Source of the DNA: Chrysomallon squamiferum
Lineage: Eukaryota > Mollusca > Gastropoda > Neomphalida > Peltospiridae
DNA: 10,000 bases
Assembly: GCA_012295275.1 (NCBI GenBank)
Contig: CM022672.1
Coordinates: 30,709,527-30,719,526 of the forward strand
Reading direction: 5' to 3'
This document shows, one piece after another, positions 1 to 6,044 of this stretch. Position 1 is the stretch's first letter. Every line of letters starts with the position of its first letter. A program made the translations under genes and the position numbers. The notes beneath the pieces are model-generated. The model was not told the origin of the DNA. It saw only the letters and a list, made by a program, of their open reading frames with translations, and searched no databases.

Positions 1-150
1 AGGCATGTACACATGTATACACACAAACACGCACACACACAAACATACACACATAAACATATGAAATTATACACTTACAAACATACATACACATAAAGAG
101 ACTTTGAGACACAAATCCTCCATATGCACACACACATAAACACATATAAT
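1..150. repeat. Degenerate CA/ACAT-rich microsatellite
   Basis: The stretch is dominated by short runs of ACAC, ACAT, AAACA and ATACACAC broken by unit changes, with another CACACACA run near 128-136. It looks like an old, eroded (CA)n array that has drifted into ACAT/AAACAT variants. It directly adjoins the candidate SINE at 151-378. If that SINE reads on the minus strand, these repeats would lie at its 3' end and could be an expanded simple-repeat tail. Confidence 0.85.
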
Positions 151-378
151 TATATCATGGCTGATGATGGTCGTTTTCGTCTAACCGTTGTTGTCTGTGG
201 ATAATTTTCATTCATCACTTGGTTACTGTATCTAACAAACGTCGCTGTATTTATTCACTTATTCTTGACCTGACACAATCTCTATGGTCAGAATACACTG
301 ACAGAACTCAGGATCGAACCTGCTTGGTGCCAGAAGAGAAATTTCTTGATCTGAACATCTCCATACGACTGGCTTTCT
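151..378 (-). mobile_element. Candidate tRNA-derived SINE (minus strand)
   Basis: On the minus strand, positions 319-311 read GTTCGATCC, which fits the RNA polymerase III B-box pattern GWTCRANNC. About 50 bases upstream on that strand (373-362) the sequence GCCAGTCGTATG, followed by GAGATG, resembles the D-arm/A-box part of a tRNA such as tRNA-Lys (GCTCAGTCGGTAGAGCATG), with differences. Box spacing is about 10 bases longer than in a normal tRNA, so this is not a functional tRNA. From 282 down to about 155 there would be an unrecognised body, then an AT/CA simple-repeat tail. tRNA-derived SINEs are common in molluscs, and cephalopods have several families, but I cannot assign one. No target-site duplication was identified. 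A chance B-box in unique DNA is the alternative. Confidence 0.35.
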
Positions 379-386
379 TTCTCTGA

Positions 387-411
387 CTGTCTGTCTGTCT
401 GTCTGTCTGTC
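387..411. repeat. (CTGT)n microsatellite
   Basis: About six uninterrupted CTGT units. The flanks (377-386 and 412-450) contain decayed CTGT/TGTC words, so the original array was probably longer. The rest of 412-561 is AT-rich unique sequence in which I see no feature. Confidence 0.9.
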
Positions 412-561
412 GCAGTGTCAGTCGGTTAGTGTGTCTGTCCTTGTCTTGGTCTTCGCTATAAATAACTTAATTATTTAAATATATTCTGTTTGTGGTTCAT
501 TTATCGATGGATGGAAAAAGTATTTTGGTAAGTGTTTTTTTATCTCTGGGAAGGTAGATAT

Positions 562-631
<70 letters not shown>
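562..631. repeat. Compound (CA)n-(TA)n microsatellite
   Basis: About 28 uninterrupted CA units (562-618) pass directly into about seven TA units (618-631). Perfect arrays of this length are usually young and length-variable. The alternating purine-pyrimidine sequence could adopt Z-DNA. Sequence from 632 to 807 is AT-rich and unique, apart from a few AAAT units at 703-720. Confidence 0.97.
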
Positions 632-807
632 GACAAAAGTAGCCTATATGTCGTATAGATATTACAATACTTGCTTGATAACTAAATAATAAAAACTGCC
701 TGTGTTTAAATAAATAAATATTTAAAATAATAAATAACTAATGTACCAACCCGAACACACCTTTTTAATTCTTCATTATCCAGAGATAAAATATTTTCAT
801 TAAATCA

Positions 808-845
808 TTTTTTTTTTTTTTTTTATTTTTTTTTTTTTTTTTTTT
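808..845. repeat. Interrupted poly-T tract
   Basis: Thirty-eight bases of T broken by a single A at 825. Read on the minus strand this is a poly-A tract placed exactly where the higher-complexity segment 846-1437 ends, which is what the tail of a retroposed copy would look like. It may equally be a plain homopolymer tract. Confidence 0.95.
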
Positions 846-1437
846 GATAATCGTATCTTCAGACGCAGATAATTGACCAGAGAACGAGTCTTGCGTTTTT
901 TCACTGAGGCAGACGTATTATGACAGCTATTTTTAACCCGTGATCTTCAATACGCAGTCGGTTCACGTCAGTCACCGTCAAACTTCGTGATATGTCGGGA
1001 CTCCCCGTAACGTTTCTGCAAATATTCCTGCACTGATTCCACCTTTAATTCGGTCCTATGTTCCTACCCACGCTCAATTAGCCACAAGTCGGAACAATTC
1101 TGATGCACGGTTCTGCATCTCGATTACCTTGTTATAGGTCTCGGTTTTCTTAAATCGTTTTCCCTTGAGAAGGGCAAGCGAAGAGCAAGCGAGGATGAAA
1201 TTATCAAAGCAGACAAATATTCTATAAAAGCGAATAATTAGGTTACCTCACTGCTAGATGGATGCTGCACTAGTAGATTTTTTAACATGCTTCAGGAATG
1301 AATGAAAATTTGTTTAAGAAAATTTAATTTCAAAACTGTTACATGAATGATTTGTACGATCATTTGTTAACTGATGATTTTGAAGGAGAAAACCACTGGT
1401 GTCACTCTACTTCTAGATATTAAGCAGACGATATCTT
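846..1437. other. Unique, higher-complexity block without simple repeats
   Basis: This is one of the longest stretches in the window free of microsatellites. It is richer in CG dinucleotides and GC than its surroundings, especially 846-1200. The minus strand contains the two open segments described separately at 971-1247. From about 1250 to 1437 it returns to AT-rich DNA with no recognisable signal. No tRNA, rRNA or known transposon end was recognised. Confidence 0.5.
971..1247 (-). pseudogene. Possible decayed coding remnant (two frame-shifted open segments)
   Basis: The minus strand is open for 57 codons from 1247 down to 1077, ending in TGA at 1076-1074. The last part reads LLKGKRFKKTETYNK then VIEMQNRASELFRLVAN, a charged, balanced composition unlike the microsatellite-derived frames. 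A second minus-strand open segment, shifted by one base, runs from 1063 to 971 and reads EHRTELKVESVQEYLQKRYG then ESRHITKFDGD before TGA at 970-968. Together they could be one frame broken by a frameshift and stops, with the poly-T at 808-845 as the retrocopy's poly-A tail. I do not recognise the protein family. The segments are short enough to be chance open frames. No start codon or complete domain is claimed. Confidence 0.22.
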
Positions 1438-1538
1438 TTTTCTTCTTCTTCTTTTCTTTCATCTTCTTCTTCTTCTTCTTCTTCTTCTTCTTCTTCTTCT
1501 TCTTCTTCTTCTTTGTCTTCTCTCTTCGTCTTCTTTTT
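1438..1538. repeat. (TTC)n trinucleotide array
   Basis: A pure TTC core at 1462-1513 (about 17 units) is flanked on both sides by interrupted TTC/TTTTC/TCTC words. The strand is all pyrimidine on top and all purine below, so an intramolecular triplex is possible. The Phe-rich and Lys/Glu-rich reading frames across it are artefacts of the repeat. Confidence 0.96.
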
Positions 1539-1840
1539 AAGGCAGCCAAACGCAGGAAGAAAAAGATAATAATTGTGATAAACAATGTGGATCACCAGTT
1601 GGAACGGAACAAAAATAACCCAAAGGAGATGTAAACTAGAATTTACTTGCAACTAGACAGCACGTTCCCAACAGTTTATTAAAAATATACGTAATACGTC
1701 GTAGTATTAACAAGTAAAACGACATCCGCTGATTTATTTGTTTAGTTTCTATTTCTAGATTTGTTGTGTTAATTATGATGTAAAGCCGGGTTTATGTTAT
1801 GTGTTGTTTATCTGTCGTGTGGCACTTTAATAACTAAATG
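1539..1840. other. AT-rich unique sequence, no feature seen
   Basis: The 300 bases between the TTC and CAT arrays have mixed composition and no gene, RNA signature or long repeat that I can support. Confidence 0.5.
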
Positions 1841-1870
1841 CATCATCATCATCATCATCACCACCACCAT
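1841..1870. repeat. (CAT)n with (CAC)n extension
   Basis: Six CAT units followed by CACCACCAC and a final CAT. The switch from CAT to CAC looks like a single T-to-C change spread by slippage. The sequence from 1871 to 2004 is T-rich and otherwise featureless. Confidence 0.93.
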
Positions 1871-2004
1871 CTTTTAACCTGATTTTTAAACAAATATTAA
1901 TATCATACATGATATCTTTTTTTCTCTTAATTTTTTAAAATTTTATTTCTATTTACTTTTCTTTTTACTGCAAGCAGTATTTCTATTGGCATGTATTGAT
2001 CCCG

Positions 2005-2127
2005 TGTGTCTGTCTGACTGTCCGTCTGTCTGTCTCTAGCCGTCCGTCTGTCGTGTGTCTTTCTGTCTGTTTTCTGTCTCTCTCTTTCTTTTGTCTGGCT
2101 CTGTCTCGCTGTGATTCTGTCTGTCTC
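2005..2127. repeat. Degenerate CTGT/TCTG array
   Basis: Dense TCTG, CCGT and CTCT words with many single-base interruptions, the worn remains of a CTGT array similar in unit to those at 387-411 and 2240-2266. The Arg/Asp/Thr-rich minus-strand reading frame across it is a repeat artefact. Sequence from 2128 to 2236 is unique with no feature seen. Confidence 0.9.
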
Positions 2128-2236
2128 AGGCTTCAAAACGCTGAAACTTTATTGTTATTAACGTGATAAGCACCAAGTCAAAACGTAGATTTCTGTGACA
2201 GTGTTATCTGTTCAGTATCTCAATGAGTTAATATGT

Positions 2237-2265
2237 CTGCCTGTCTGTCTGTCTGTTTGTCTGTC

Positions 2266-2297
<32 letters not shown>

Positions 2298-2734
2298 CCT
2301 ATCTAATTATCTATCTCTATCTTTCTCTATCTCTCTATCTTCCTATCTATCTATGAATCGATCTATATATCTATCTTTATCTCTCTCTCTGTCTCTCTCT
2401 CTTTCTATCTAACTATGAATCAGTCAATCTATCAATATATCTATCTAATCTATCTATCTGTATGTCTCAGTGTCTGCCTTTCTCTCTGTCTGTCCATCTA
2501 CATGTCTGTCTGTTTCTCTGTCTGTTTCACCCGTTGTCTTTCTATGTAGCTACCTACATACCTATCTATCTGTCTATCAATCTTCTATCCACTCATCTAA
2601 TCTATCTATCTATCTTTATAATCTATCTCTACATATCTATTTACCTCTATAATCTATCTATCTTCCCTTCTTTGTTTATTTCCTTTTGTCCGTCTGTCTA
2701 TTTATCTACATGTCTGATTATCTTCTTTCTCTTT

Positions 2735-2815
<81 letters not shown>
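2237..2815. repeat. Compound CTGT-CTAT-TC microsatellite block
   Basis: A 579-base pyrimidine-rich block. It begins with CTGT units (2240-2266), turns into an uninterrupted CTAT core (about 2267-2296), continues as degenerate CTAT/CTGT/CTCT mixtures with several short pure patches (for example around 2350, 2450, 2565 and 2605), and ends in about 37 uninterrupted TC units (2741-2815). The Ser/Leu/Tyr-rich frame of 123 codons across its right half follows entirely from the repeat. The pure TC end is probably the youngest part and can form triplex DNA. Confidence 0.97.
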
Positions 2816-2819
<4 letters not shown>

Positions 2820-2980
2820 CATCTGGCTGTTAGTAAAAGTGAGTTAATTATTACCACGAAGTTTATCTACCACTGTACAGTTCATTGCCCGGTCTTTAAA
2901 AATGATTCGTTATTCATAAACAAAGAAATAAACGTTTGTCCGAGAGAAACGCGAACCACAGAGCTTGTTCAGTTTGTGTG
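2816..2980. other. Unique sequence between TC and AAAT arrays
   Basis: Mixed-composition DNA containing a few CG-bearing words near 2940-2955. I see no open frame, promoter or transposon signature. Confidence 0.4.

Positions 2981-3019
<39 letters not shown>
2981..3019. repeat. (AAAT)n microsatellite
   Basis: Nearly ten uninterrupted TAAA units. It contains AATAAA words by construction, so these are not evidence of polyadenylation. Confidence 0.97.
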
Positions 3020-3084
3020 CAGAGACATTAAAGCGTACATACTAAACAAACACGTTGTAAACATTCACTCAAGCCAACCATTGC

Positions 3085-3145
3085 GTTTGATTGTTTACCT
3101 GTTTGATTATTTACCTGTTTGATTAATTATCTGTTTGATAATCAG
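3085..3145. repeat. 16-bp minisatellite, about 3.6 copies
   Basis: Units begin at 3085, 3101, 3117 and 3133 (partial). The first is GTTTGATTGTTTACCT and the second differs at one base. The third reads GTTTGATTAATTATCT, and the last stops after GTTTGATAATC. Divergence rises to the right, so the array is old. Confidence 0.88.
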
Positions 3146-3197
3146 TCACGTTTTTCACATTCATATGCACAAGGGCTTTGTAACATCAGTAAAACTC

Positions 3198-3278
3198 TTT
3201 TTTTTTTTTTTTTTTTTTTTACACACACATATATTATTATTATCGTTATGATAAATAAATAAATATATATATATATGA
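3198..3278. repeat. Poly-T followed by CA/TTA/AAAT/TA simple repeats
   Basis: Twenty-three T residues (3198-3220) run straight into a short CA tract, then ATT units, AAAT units and a TA run ending near 3277. It is a mosaic of five short simple repeats in 80 bases. The poly-T could be a retroposon tail on the minus strand, but no body is recognisable to its right. Confidence 0.9.
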
Positions 3279-3396
3279 CCATCGCATAACACTACACACG
3301 TATACTAACAGTATACACCAATATCTGTATAAAACCCAAACGAATCCATAAGCATTCAGAAAACATAAAACATACAAACATAGATCACCTCTGGGT

Positions 3397-3463
3397 TTGT
3401 ATGTCTGTGTGTCTTTCTGTATGTGAGTGGGCGTATGTGGGTGTATGTGTGTGGGGGGTGTAT
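3397..3463. repeat. Degenerate (TG)n tract
   Basis: GTATGTCTGTGTG-type words with G-run interruptions, including a six-G run near 3453-3458. It is an eroded TG/GTAT array. Confidence 0.82.
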
Positions 3464-3720
3464 AGTTCTTGTTAGCGCCTGCTTATGTTTGCGTCTATAC
3501 ATATTTATGTCTTCATTCTGATAATAACTGTAATGCACAGAGCCATTACTTAGATATATCACGAATTTTAATGTACATAGTATTGATTCAAAAATGGCAA
3601 AGTAACGTAGAATATGATAATAAAAACAAAAAAATATTTGTAATTTGTCACTTTACTTTTCACAAAGCTCGCTAGAATACTAACGTACATAACACATTTG
3701 GCACTTGTTATTTATAGATA
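3464..3720. other. AT-rich unique sequence, no feature seen
   Basis: The reading frame of 68 codons that starts in the TG tract and crosses this stretch has no recognisable motif and ends without any splice or promoter context. I do not call it a gene. Confidence 0.4.
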
Positions 3721-3737
3721 TTAACAACAGCAACAGC

Positions 3738-3787
<50 letters not shown>

Positions 3788-3876
3788 CAACATCAACGAC
3801 AATAACAATAACAATAATAACAACATCATCATCATCATTATTATTATTACTGCTACTACTACTGATCCTGATACTA
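3721..3876. repeat. Compound trinucleotide tract (AAC/AAT/ATC/ATT/TAC)
   Basis: A pure AAT core at 3738-3783 is flanked by AAC units. It grades into AAC/AAT mixtures, CAT units (about 3822-3838), ATT units (3838-3848) and TAC units (about 3848-3863). Adjacent trinucleotide classes differ by one base, suggesting stepwise substitution followed by slippage. The poly-Asn and poly-Leu frames over it are artefacts. The transposon at 3877-4212 interrupts the TAC end. Confidence 0.95.
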
Positions 3877-3899
3877 CGGGTACCGGACCAATTATCCGG
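3877..3899 (+). repeat. Left terminal inverted repeat of the MITE
   Basis: Begins CGGGTACCGGAC and ends ATTATCCGG. It pairs with 4190-4212 and carries the single mismatch at base 2 (G instead of A), which probably damaged a canonical CAG end after insertion. Confidence 0.85.
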
Positions 3900-3908
3900 C
3901 GTCCTGAA

Positions 3909-3933
3909 ATCCGGAAATACCAGAAATCCGGAA
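3909..3933 (+). repeat. Subterminal TCCGGA-bearing repeat, left copy
   Basis: A 25-base segment matching 4145-4169 in the same orientation at 22 of 25 positions. It contains two TCCGGA palindromes (3910-3915 and 3927-3932). Direct repeats just inside the inverted ends could be transposase-binding sites, though that is inference. Confidence 0.7.
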
Positions 3934-4144
3934 GTTTTTTCCTGACGCTATTTTCATAGTTCGCACGCGCTGTTGTTGTCCTCATTAGACCGGAACTACA
4001 CTTTCAAGCCGCGCTGCATTTATTCACTCGCCGCATTGTTTACGTGTCGAATCGCCACGGTTGTGTATCGTTAATTTTCTTTGTGTTTTTAATTCTAAAA
4101 TGTTTATGCCTAATTATTATATATTTTGATGCTTGGTGCCAGAA

Positions 4145-4169
4145 AACCGGAAAATCCAGAAATCCGGAA
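4145..4169 (+). repeat. Subterminal TCCGGA-bearing repeat, right copy
   Basis: Direct-orientation partner of 3909-3933. It carries TCCGGA at 4163-4168, with a further copy at 4189-4194 overlapping the inverted end, and differs from the left copy at three positions. Confidence 0.7.
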
Positions 4170-4189
4170 TGCCTCAGGCCCCAGGGAGT

Positions 4190-4212
4190 CCGGATAATTG
4201 GTCCGGTACCTG
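4190..4212 (-). repeat. Right terminal inverted repeat of the MITE
   Basis: On the minus strand it begins CAGGTACCGGAC, the intact form of the end. It is followed on the plus strand by the TA duplication and then by TAC microsatellite units. Confidence 0.85.
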
Positions 4213-4214
4213 TA

Positions 4215-4399
4215 CCGCTACTACTACTACTGCTGCTGCTCTGCTACTACTACTACTGCTACTACTACTACTACTACAAAATGTGCGTCATGGTTTGAGT
4301 ATTGAGAATGATGCACATTTTTTTGCTGCTACTACTACTACTAAAACTTCTACTGCTACTACTACTACAAAATGTGCCTCATGGTTTGTGTATTCAGAA
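4215..4399. repeat. TAC/TGC microsatellite with a 91-bp internal duplication
   Basis: CTACTACTAC and CTGCTG units alternate with a 31-base unique segment present twice, at 4278-4308 and 4369-4399, with 28 of 31 positions identical. Each copy is preceded by a TAC run, so the unit is about 91 bases. This suggests one unequal exchange or slippage event anchored in the TAC repeats. The Ala/Thr/Leu-rich reading frames here are repeat artefacts. Confidence 0.9.
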
Positions 4400-4411
4400 G
4401 GTATCAGATTT

Positions 4412-4428
4412 AAAAAAAAAAAAAAAAA
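4412..4428. repeat. Poly-A tract
   Basis: Seventeen A residues directly after the second TAC-linked unique segment. No retroposon body is evident to the left. Confidence 0.93.
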
Positions 4429-4542
4429 CCAACAACAGGACATTGTAAAATTAGTTTACCAGAGAAGTTTTAATTAGCGATAATCCAGCTGTTAATTATT
4501 TAGATTTTAGTTGTACTAAAACCTACCCGAAAATGAAGGCAG

Positions 4543-4550
4543 TGACGTCA
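4543..4550. promoter_or_regulatory. Full CRE palindrome TGACGTCA
   Basis: A perfect 8-base TGACGTCA, the full consensus for CREB/ATF bZIP factors. It lies about 30 bases from a hairpin whose arms also carry ACGTC. There is no TATA box or start-site context, so activity as a regulatory site is only a possibility. Confidence 0.3.
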
Positions 4551-4579
4551 GAATGGAGCATTAACAAAACAACAGAAAC

Positions 4580-4602
4580 GACGTTGTTACACAAACAACG
4601 TC
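4580..4602. other. Perfect 9-bp hairpin
   Basis: GACGTTGTT (4580-4588) and AACAACGTC (4594-4602) are exact reverse complements separated by five bases. One mismatch further out a further pair forms. There is no following T-run, and this is not a bacterial setting, so it is not called a terminator. Confidence 0.7.
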
Positions 4603-4765
4603 ATAGCTACATTAAAACATCGTAAACGACAACAACAAACACAACAGAACAAGCTCAAACAAAAATGAATTAAAGCCATAAAAGGTATTTTTCATTGCAA
4701 CATAATTAAATAATTGTTTATAAAATAAGTTAGTCTGTTAGTACGTAACATTTTAGGTAAACTTT

Positions 4766-4831
4766 AACAACAACAGCAGCAGCAGCAACAAAAACAACAA
4801 CAAGAGCATCATCATCCTCAACAGCAACAAC
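4766..4831. repeat. CAA/CAG/CAT trinucleotide tract
   Basis: AAC units, then four AGC units (about 4775-4787), AAC units, three CAT units (about 4807-4815) and further CAA/CAG. It is interrupted and old. Confidence 0.9.
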
Positions 4832-5191
4832 TACATTGAAAACAAATGAACACACAAACAAAAAACAAAAAAGATATAATAAAATCTTCTAATAACTCGA
4901 AAAAAATACAAAACATAGTCACATTGTTTACTACCTTTTAATAATGAACATTGCTTTAACAACATCCGTATGTGTTTTATACTTTAATATCTAATAATAA
5001 TAATAATAATTTGTTATTGGGATATCGAGTAATTACTTTTTCTCTGTTTGTTTCCAAATCGTTTTATTACTGTTAGAGTAATTGTTGTTTTCGACAAAAA
5101 ATTAACAAAGCTTCGATTTCGTACAGATAACAAATAAATAAAATGAATGCCATTGTTTTATGGATTTAGAAACCAACAACAAAAAAGAATG
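4832..5191. other. AT-rich unique sequence with a short AAT run
   Basis: Mostly A-rich words with one pure AAT run at about 4992-5011. I see no gene, RNA or transposon signature. Confidence 0.5.
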
Positions 5192-5415
5192 TTTTAGTGA
5201 TTTGGAATAATCCTAATTTAAAGAGAGACCAACAGAAAAAAAAAAATATATATATAAAAAATGGAGGAAGAATGGAGGTTAAATAAGCAACAATTAAGTT
5301 GAAAAGACAGAAAAAAGAAACAAACAAATCGATAAAAATTTTAACTTTTTAGTGATTTAGAATATTCATAATTATTTAAAGAGAAACCAACTGAAAAAAA
5401 TGGAGGAAAAATGAA
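5192..5415 (+). repeat. Imperfect direct duplication, period about 155 bp
   Basis: TTTTAGTGATTT begins at 5192 and again at 5347. In both copies it is followed in the same order by GGAATA/AGAATA, AATTTAAAGAGA-like words, GACCAAC/AACCAAC, an A-run, and ATGGAGGAAGAATG versus ATGGAGGAAAAATG. The first copy has an extra TA run. A weaker third match may start near 5157. This is an old segmental duplication, not a coding signal. Confidence 0.75.
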
Positions 5416-5462
5416 AGACACAGAGAAAATATTAATGAAAATTATGAATGACCAGTTCAGTG

Positions 5463-5596
5463 ACACACACATACACGCACACACACGCACACACATATAT
5501 AATATATACATACAAACACATACGTACGTACTTACATAACTACAAATATACATTCAAAGATACAGAAACACCCACACACATGTATAAACATATATA

Positions 5597-5669
<73 letters not shown>

Positions 5670-5677
5670 CTGGTTAT

Positions 5678-5723
<46 letters not shown>
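5463..5723. repeat. Compound CA-TG-TA-TATG-CA block with inverted arms
   Basis: CA-rich words (5463-5520) and ACAT-type words lead to a TG tract (about 5597-5632, interrupted once), a TA run (about 5633-5644), six TATG units (about 5645-5669), a 10-base spacer and about 21 uninterrupted CA units (about 5680-5721). The TG and CA tracts are complementary arms about 50 bases apart, so a cruciform as well as Z-DNA is possible. The Tyr/Ile/Val/Cys and Thr/His-rich frames on both strands are artefacts. Confidence 0.95.
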
Positions 5724-5726
<3 letters not shown>

Positions 5727-5785
5727 AATGCGTACATAAGCCAAAGTCTCCCATGTTCTTTGTTTCTGTTACGTCATCTCTACAG

Positions 5786-5848
5786 ATTAAAACAGAGATT
5801 GATGAAAACGTGATTTACCTCGTCACTGCTGCAGCTACTCGCGTCTGA
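5786..5848 (+). CDS. Possible small 3'-terminal coding exon (hypothetical)
   Basis: The sequence TTCTTTGTTTCTG then TTACGTCATCTCTACAG, ending at 5785, is a good metazoan 3' splice site: a pyrimidine-rich run followed by CAG. The bases after it read IKTEIDENVIYLVTAAATRV and then TGA (5846-5848), a compact protein-like sequence of 20 codons. The alternative frames stop quickly. If real, this would be the last exon of a plus-strand gene whose earlier exons lie upstream, outside or unseen. It is too short to recognise a family, and it follows a microsatellite, so a chance splice-site match is quite possible. Confidence 0.2.
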   Translation: MKTEIDENVIYLVTAAATRV

Positions 5849-5852
5849 GTCA
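5846..5852. promoter_or_regulatory. AP-1-type site TGAGTCA
   Basis: A perfect 7-base match to the AP-1 (Fos/Jun) site. Its first three bases are also the stop codon of the hypothetical exon at 5786-5848. No other promoter element is nearby, so it may be a chance match. Confidence 0.2.
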
Positions 5853-5886
5853 ACTCAAAATGAGTTTCAATTTTTCTTTCCTTCAA

Positions 5887-5908
5887 TTTTTTTTTTTTTT
5901 TTTTTTTT
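5887..5908. repeat. Poly-T tract
   Basis: Twenty-two T residues after a TTTCTTTCC-rich lead-in. Sequence from 5909 to 6044 is unique with no feature seen. Confidence 0.93.
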
Positions 5909-6044
5909 CAAGAACTGCTGGCTCGCAAATACTCTGTGACAAACGTGCAGAAGATTTGAAGTGGATAAAGTGCTTGCTTGTTTTGACAGTATTCAGCTGC
6001 TAGAAGTTAACAGTGATAATTAGTAATAATAATAAGTGAATGAA

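Larger units (their letters stand above)
3877..4212. mobile_element. Non-autonomous pogo/Tigger-like DNA transposon (MITE)
   Basis: The two ends form a 23-bp terminal inverted repeat: 3877-3899 against 4190-4212, with 22 of 23 positions matching and the only mismatch at the second base (CGG on the left, CAG on the right). The innermost 21 bases of each arm (3879-3899 and 4190-4210) are exact reverse complements. Both ends are flanked by TA (3875-3876 and 4213-4214), the target duplication of Tc1/mariner elements. Ends of the form CAG...CTG with an ATTATCCGG word resemble pogo/Tigger-type elements as I know them. The 336-bp length and the lack of any transposase frame make it a MITE, mobilised in trans. 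The interior (3935-4125) is somewhat GC-richer and unlike the flanking microsatellite. Confidence 0.85.
4429..4765. other. AT-rich unique sequence with CRE and hairpin
   Basis: Apart from the CRE palindrome at 4543-4550, the hairpin at 4580-4602 and scattered CAA units from 4620 to 4670, I see no gene or element. Confidence 0.4.

Noticed and set aside
311-319. Intact tRNA gene at the B-box match
   Set aside because: The A-box to B-box distance is too long and no acceptor or anticodon stem can be folded from the surrounding sequence.
538-791. 12-bp inverted repeat (TTTTATCTCTGG at 538-549 and its complement at 780-791) around the CA/TA tract
   Set aside because: Short, AT-rich and without target duplication. 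With this composition a 12-base match at this distance is plausible by chance, so it is not called a transposon.
1841-1870. His-codon-like CAT/CAC run
   Set aside because: A trinucleotide microsatellite without a surrounding open frame; not a histidine-rich protein.
2462-2833. 123-codon plus-strand reading frame rich in Ser, Leu, Tyr and Ile
   Set aside because: It lies wholly in the CTGT/CTAT/TC repeat block. Its residues are the translation of the repeat units, and there is no domain or codon signal.
2981-3019. Multiple AATAAA polyadenylation words
   Set aside because: They arise automatically from the AAAT repeat. No upstream coding exon is present.
3680-3985. Poly-Leu and poly-Asn frames
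   Set aside because: They are read from (AAT)n on opposite strands and run into the MITE end. They resemble no natural membrane or Asn-rich protein.
4133-4477. Plus-strand frame of 114 codons across the MITE end
   Set aside because: It starts inside the transposon, crosses TAC repeats and poly-A, and has no coherent composition.
5448-5813. 121-codon plus-strand frame and overlapping minus-strand frames
   Set aside because: They translate the CA/TG/TATG microsatellite into Thr-His, Val-Cys and Tyr-Ile repeats on both strands, which is a repeat artefact.
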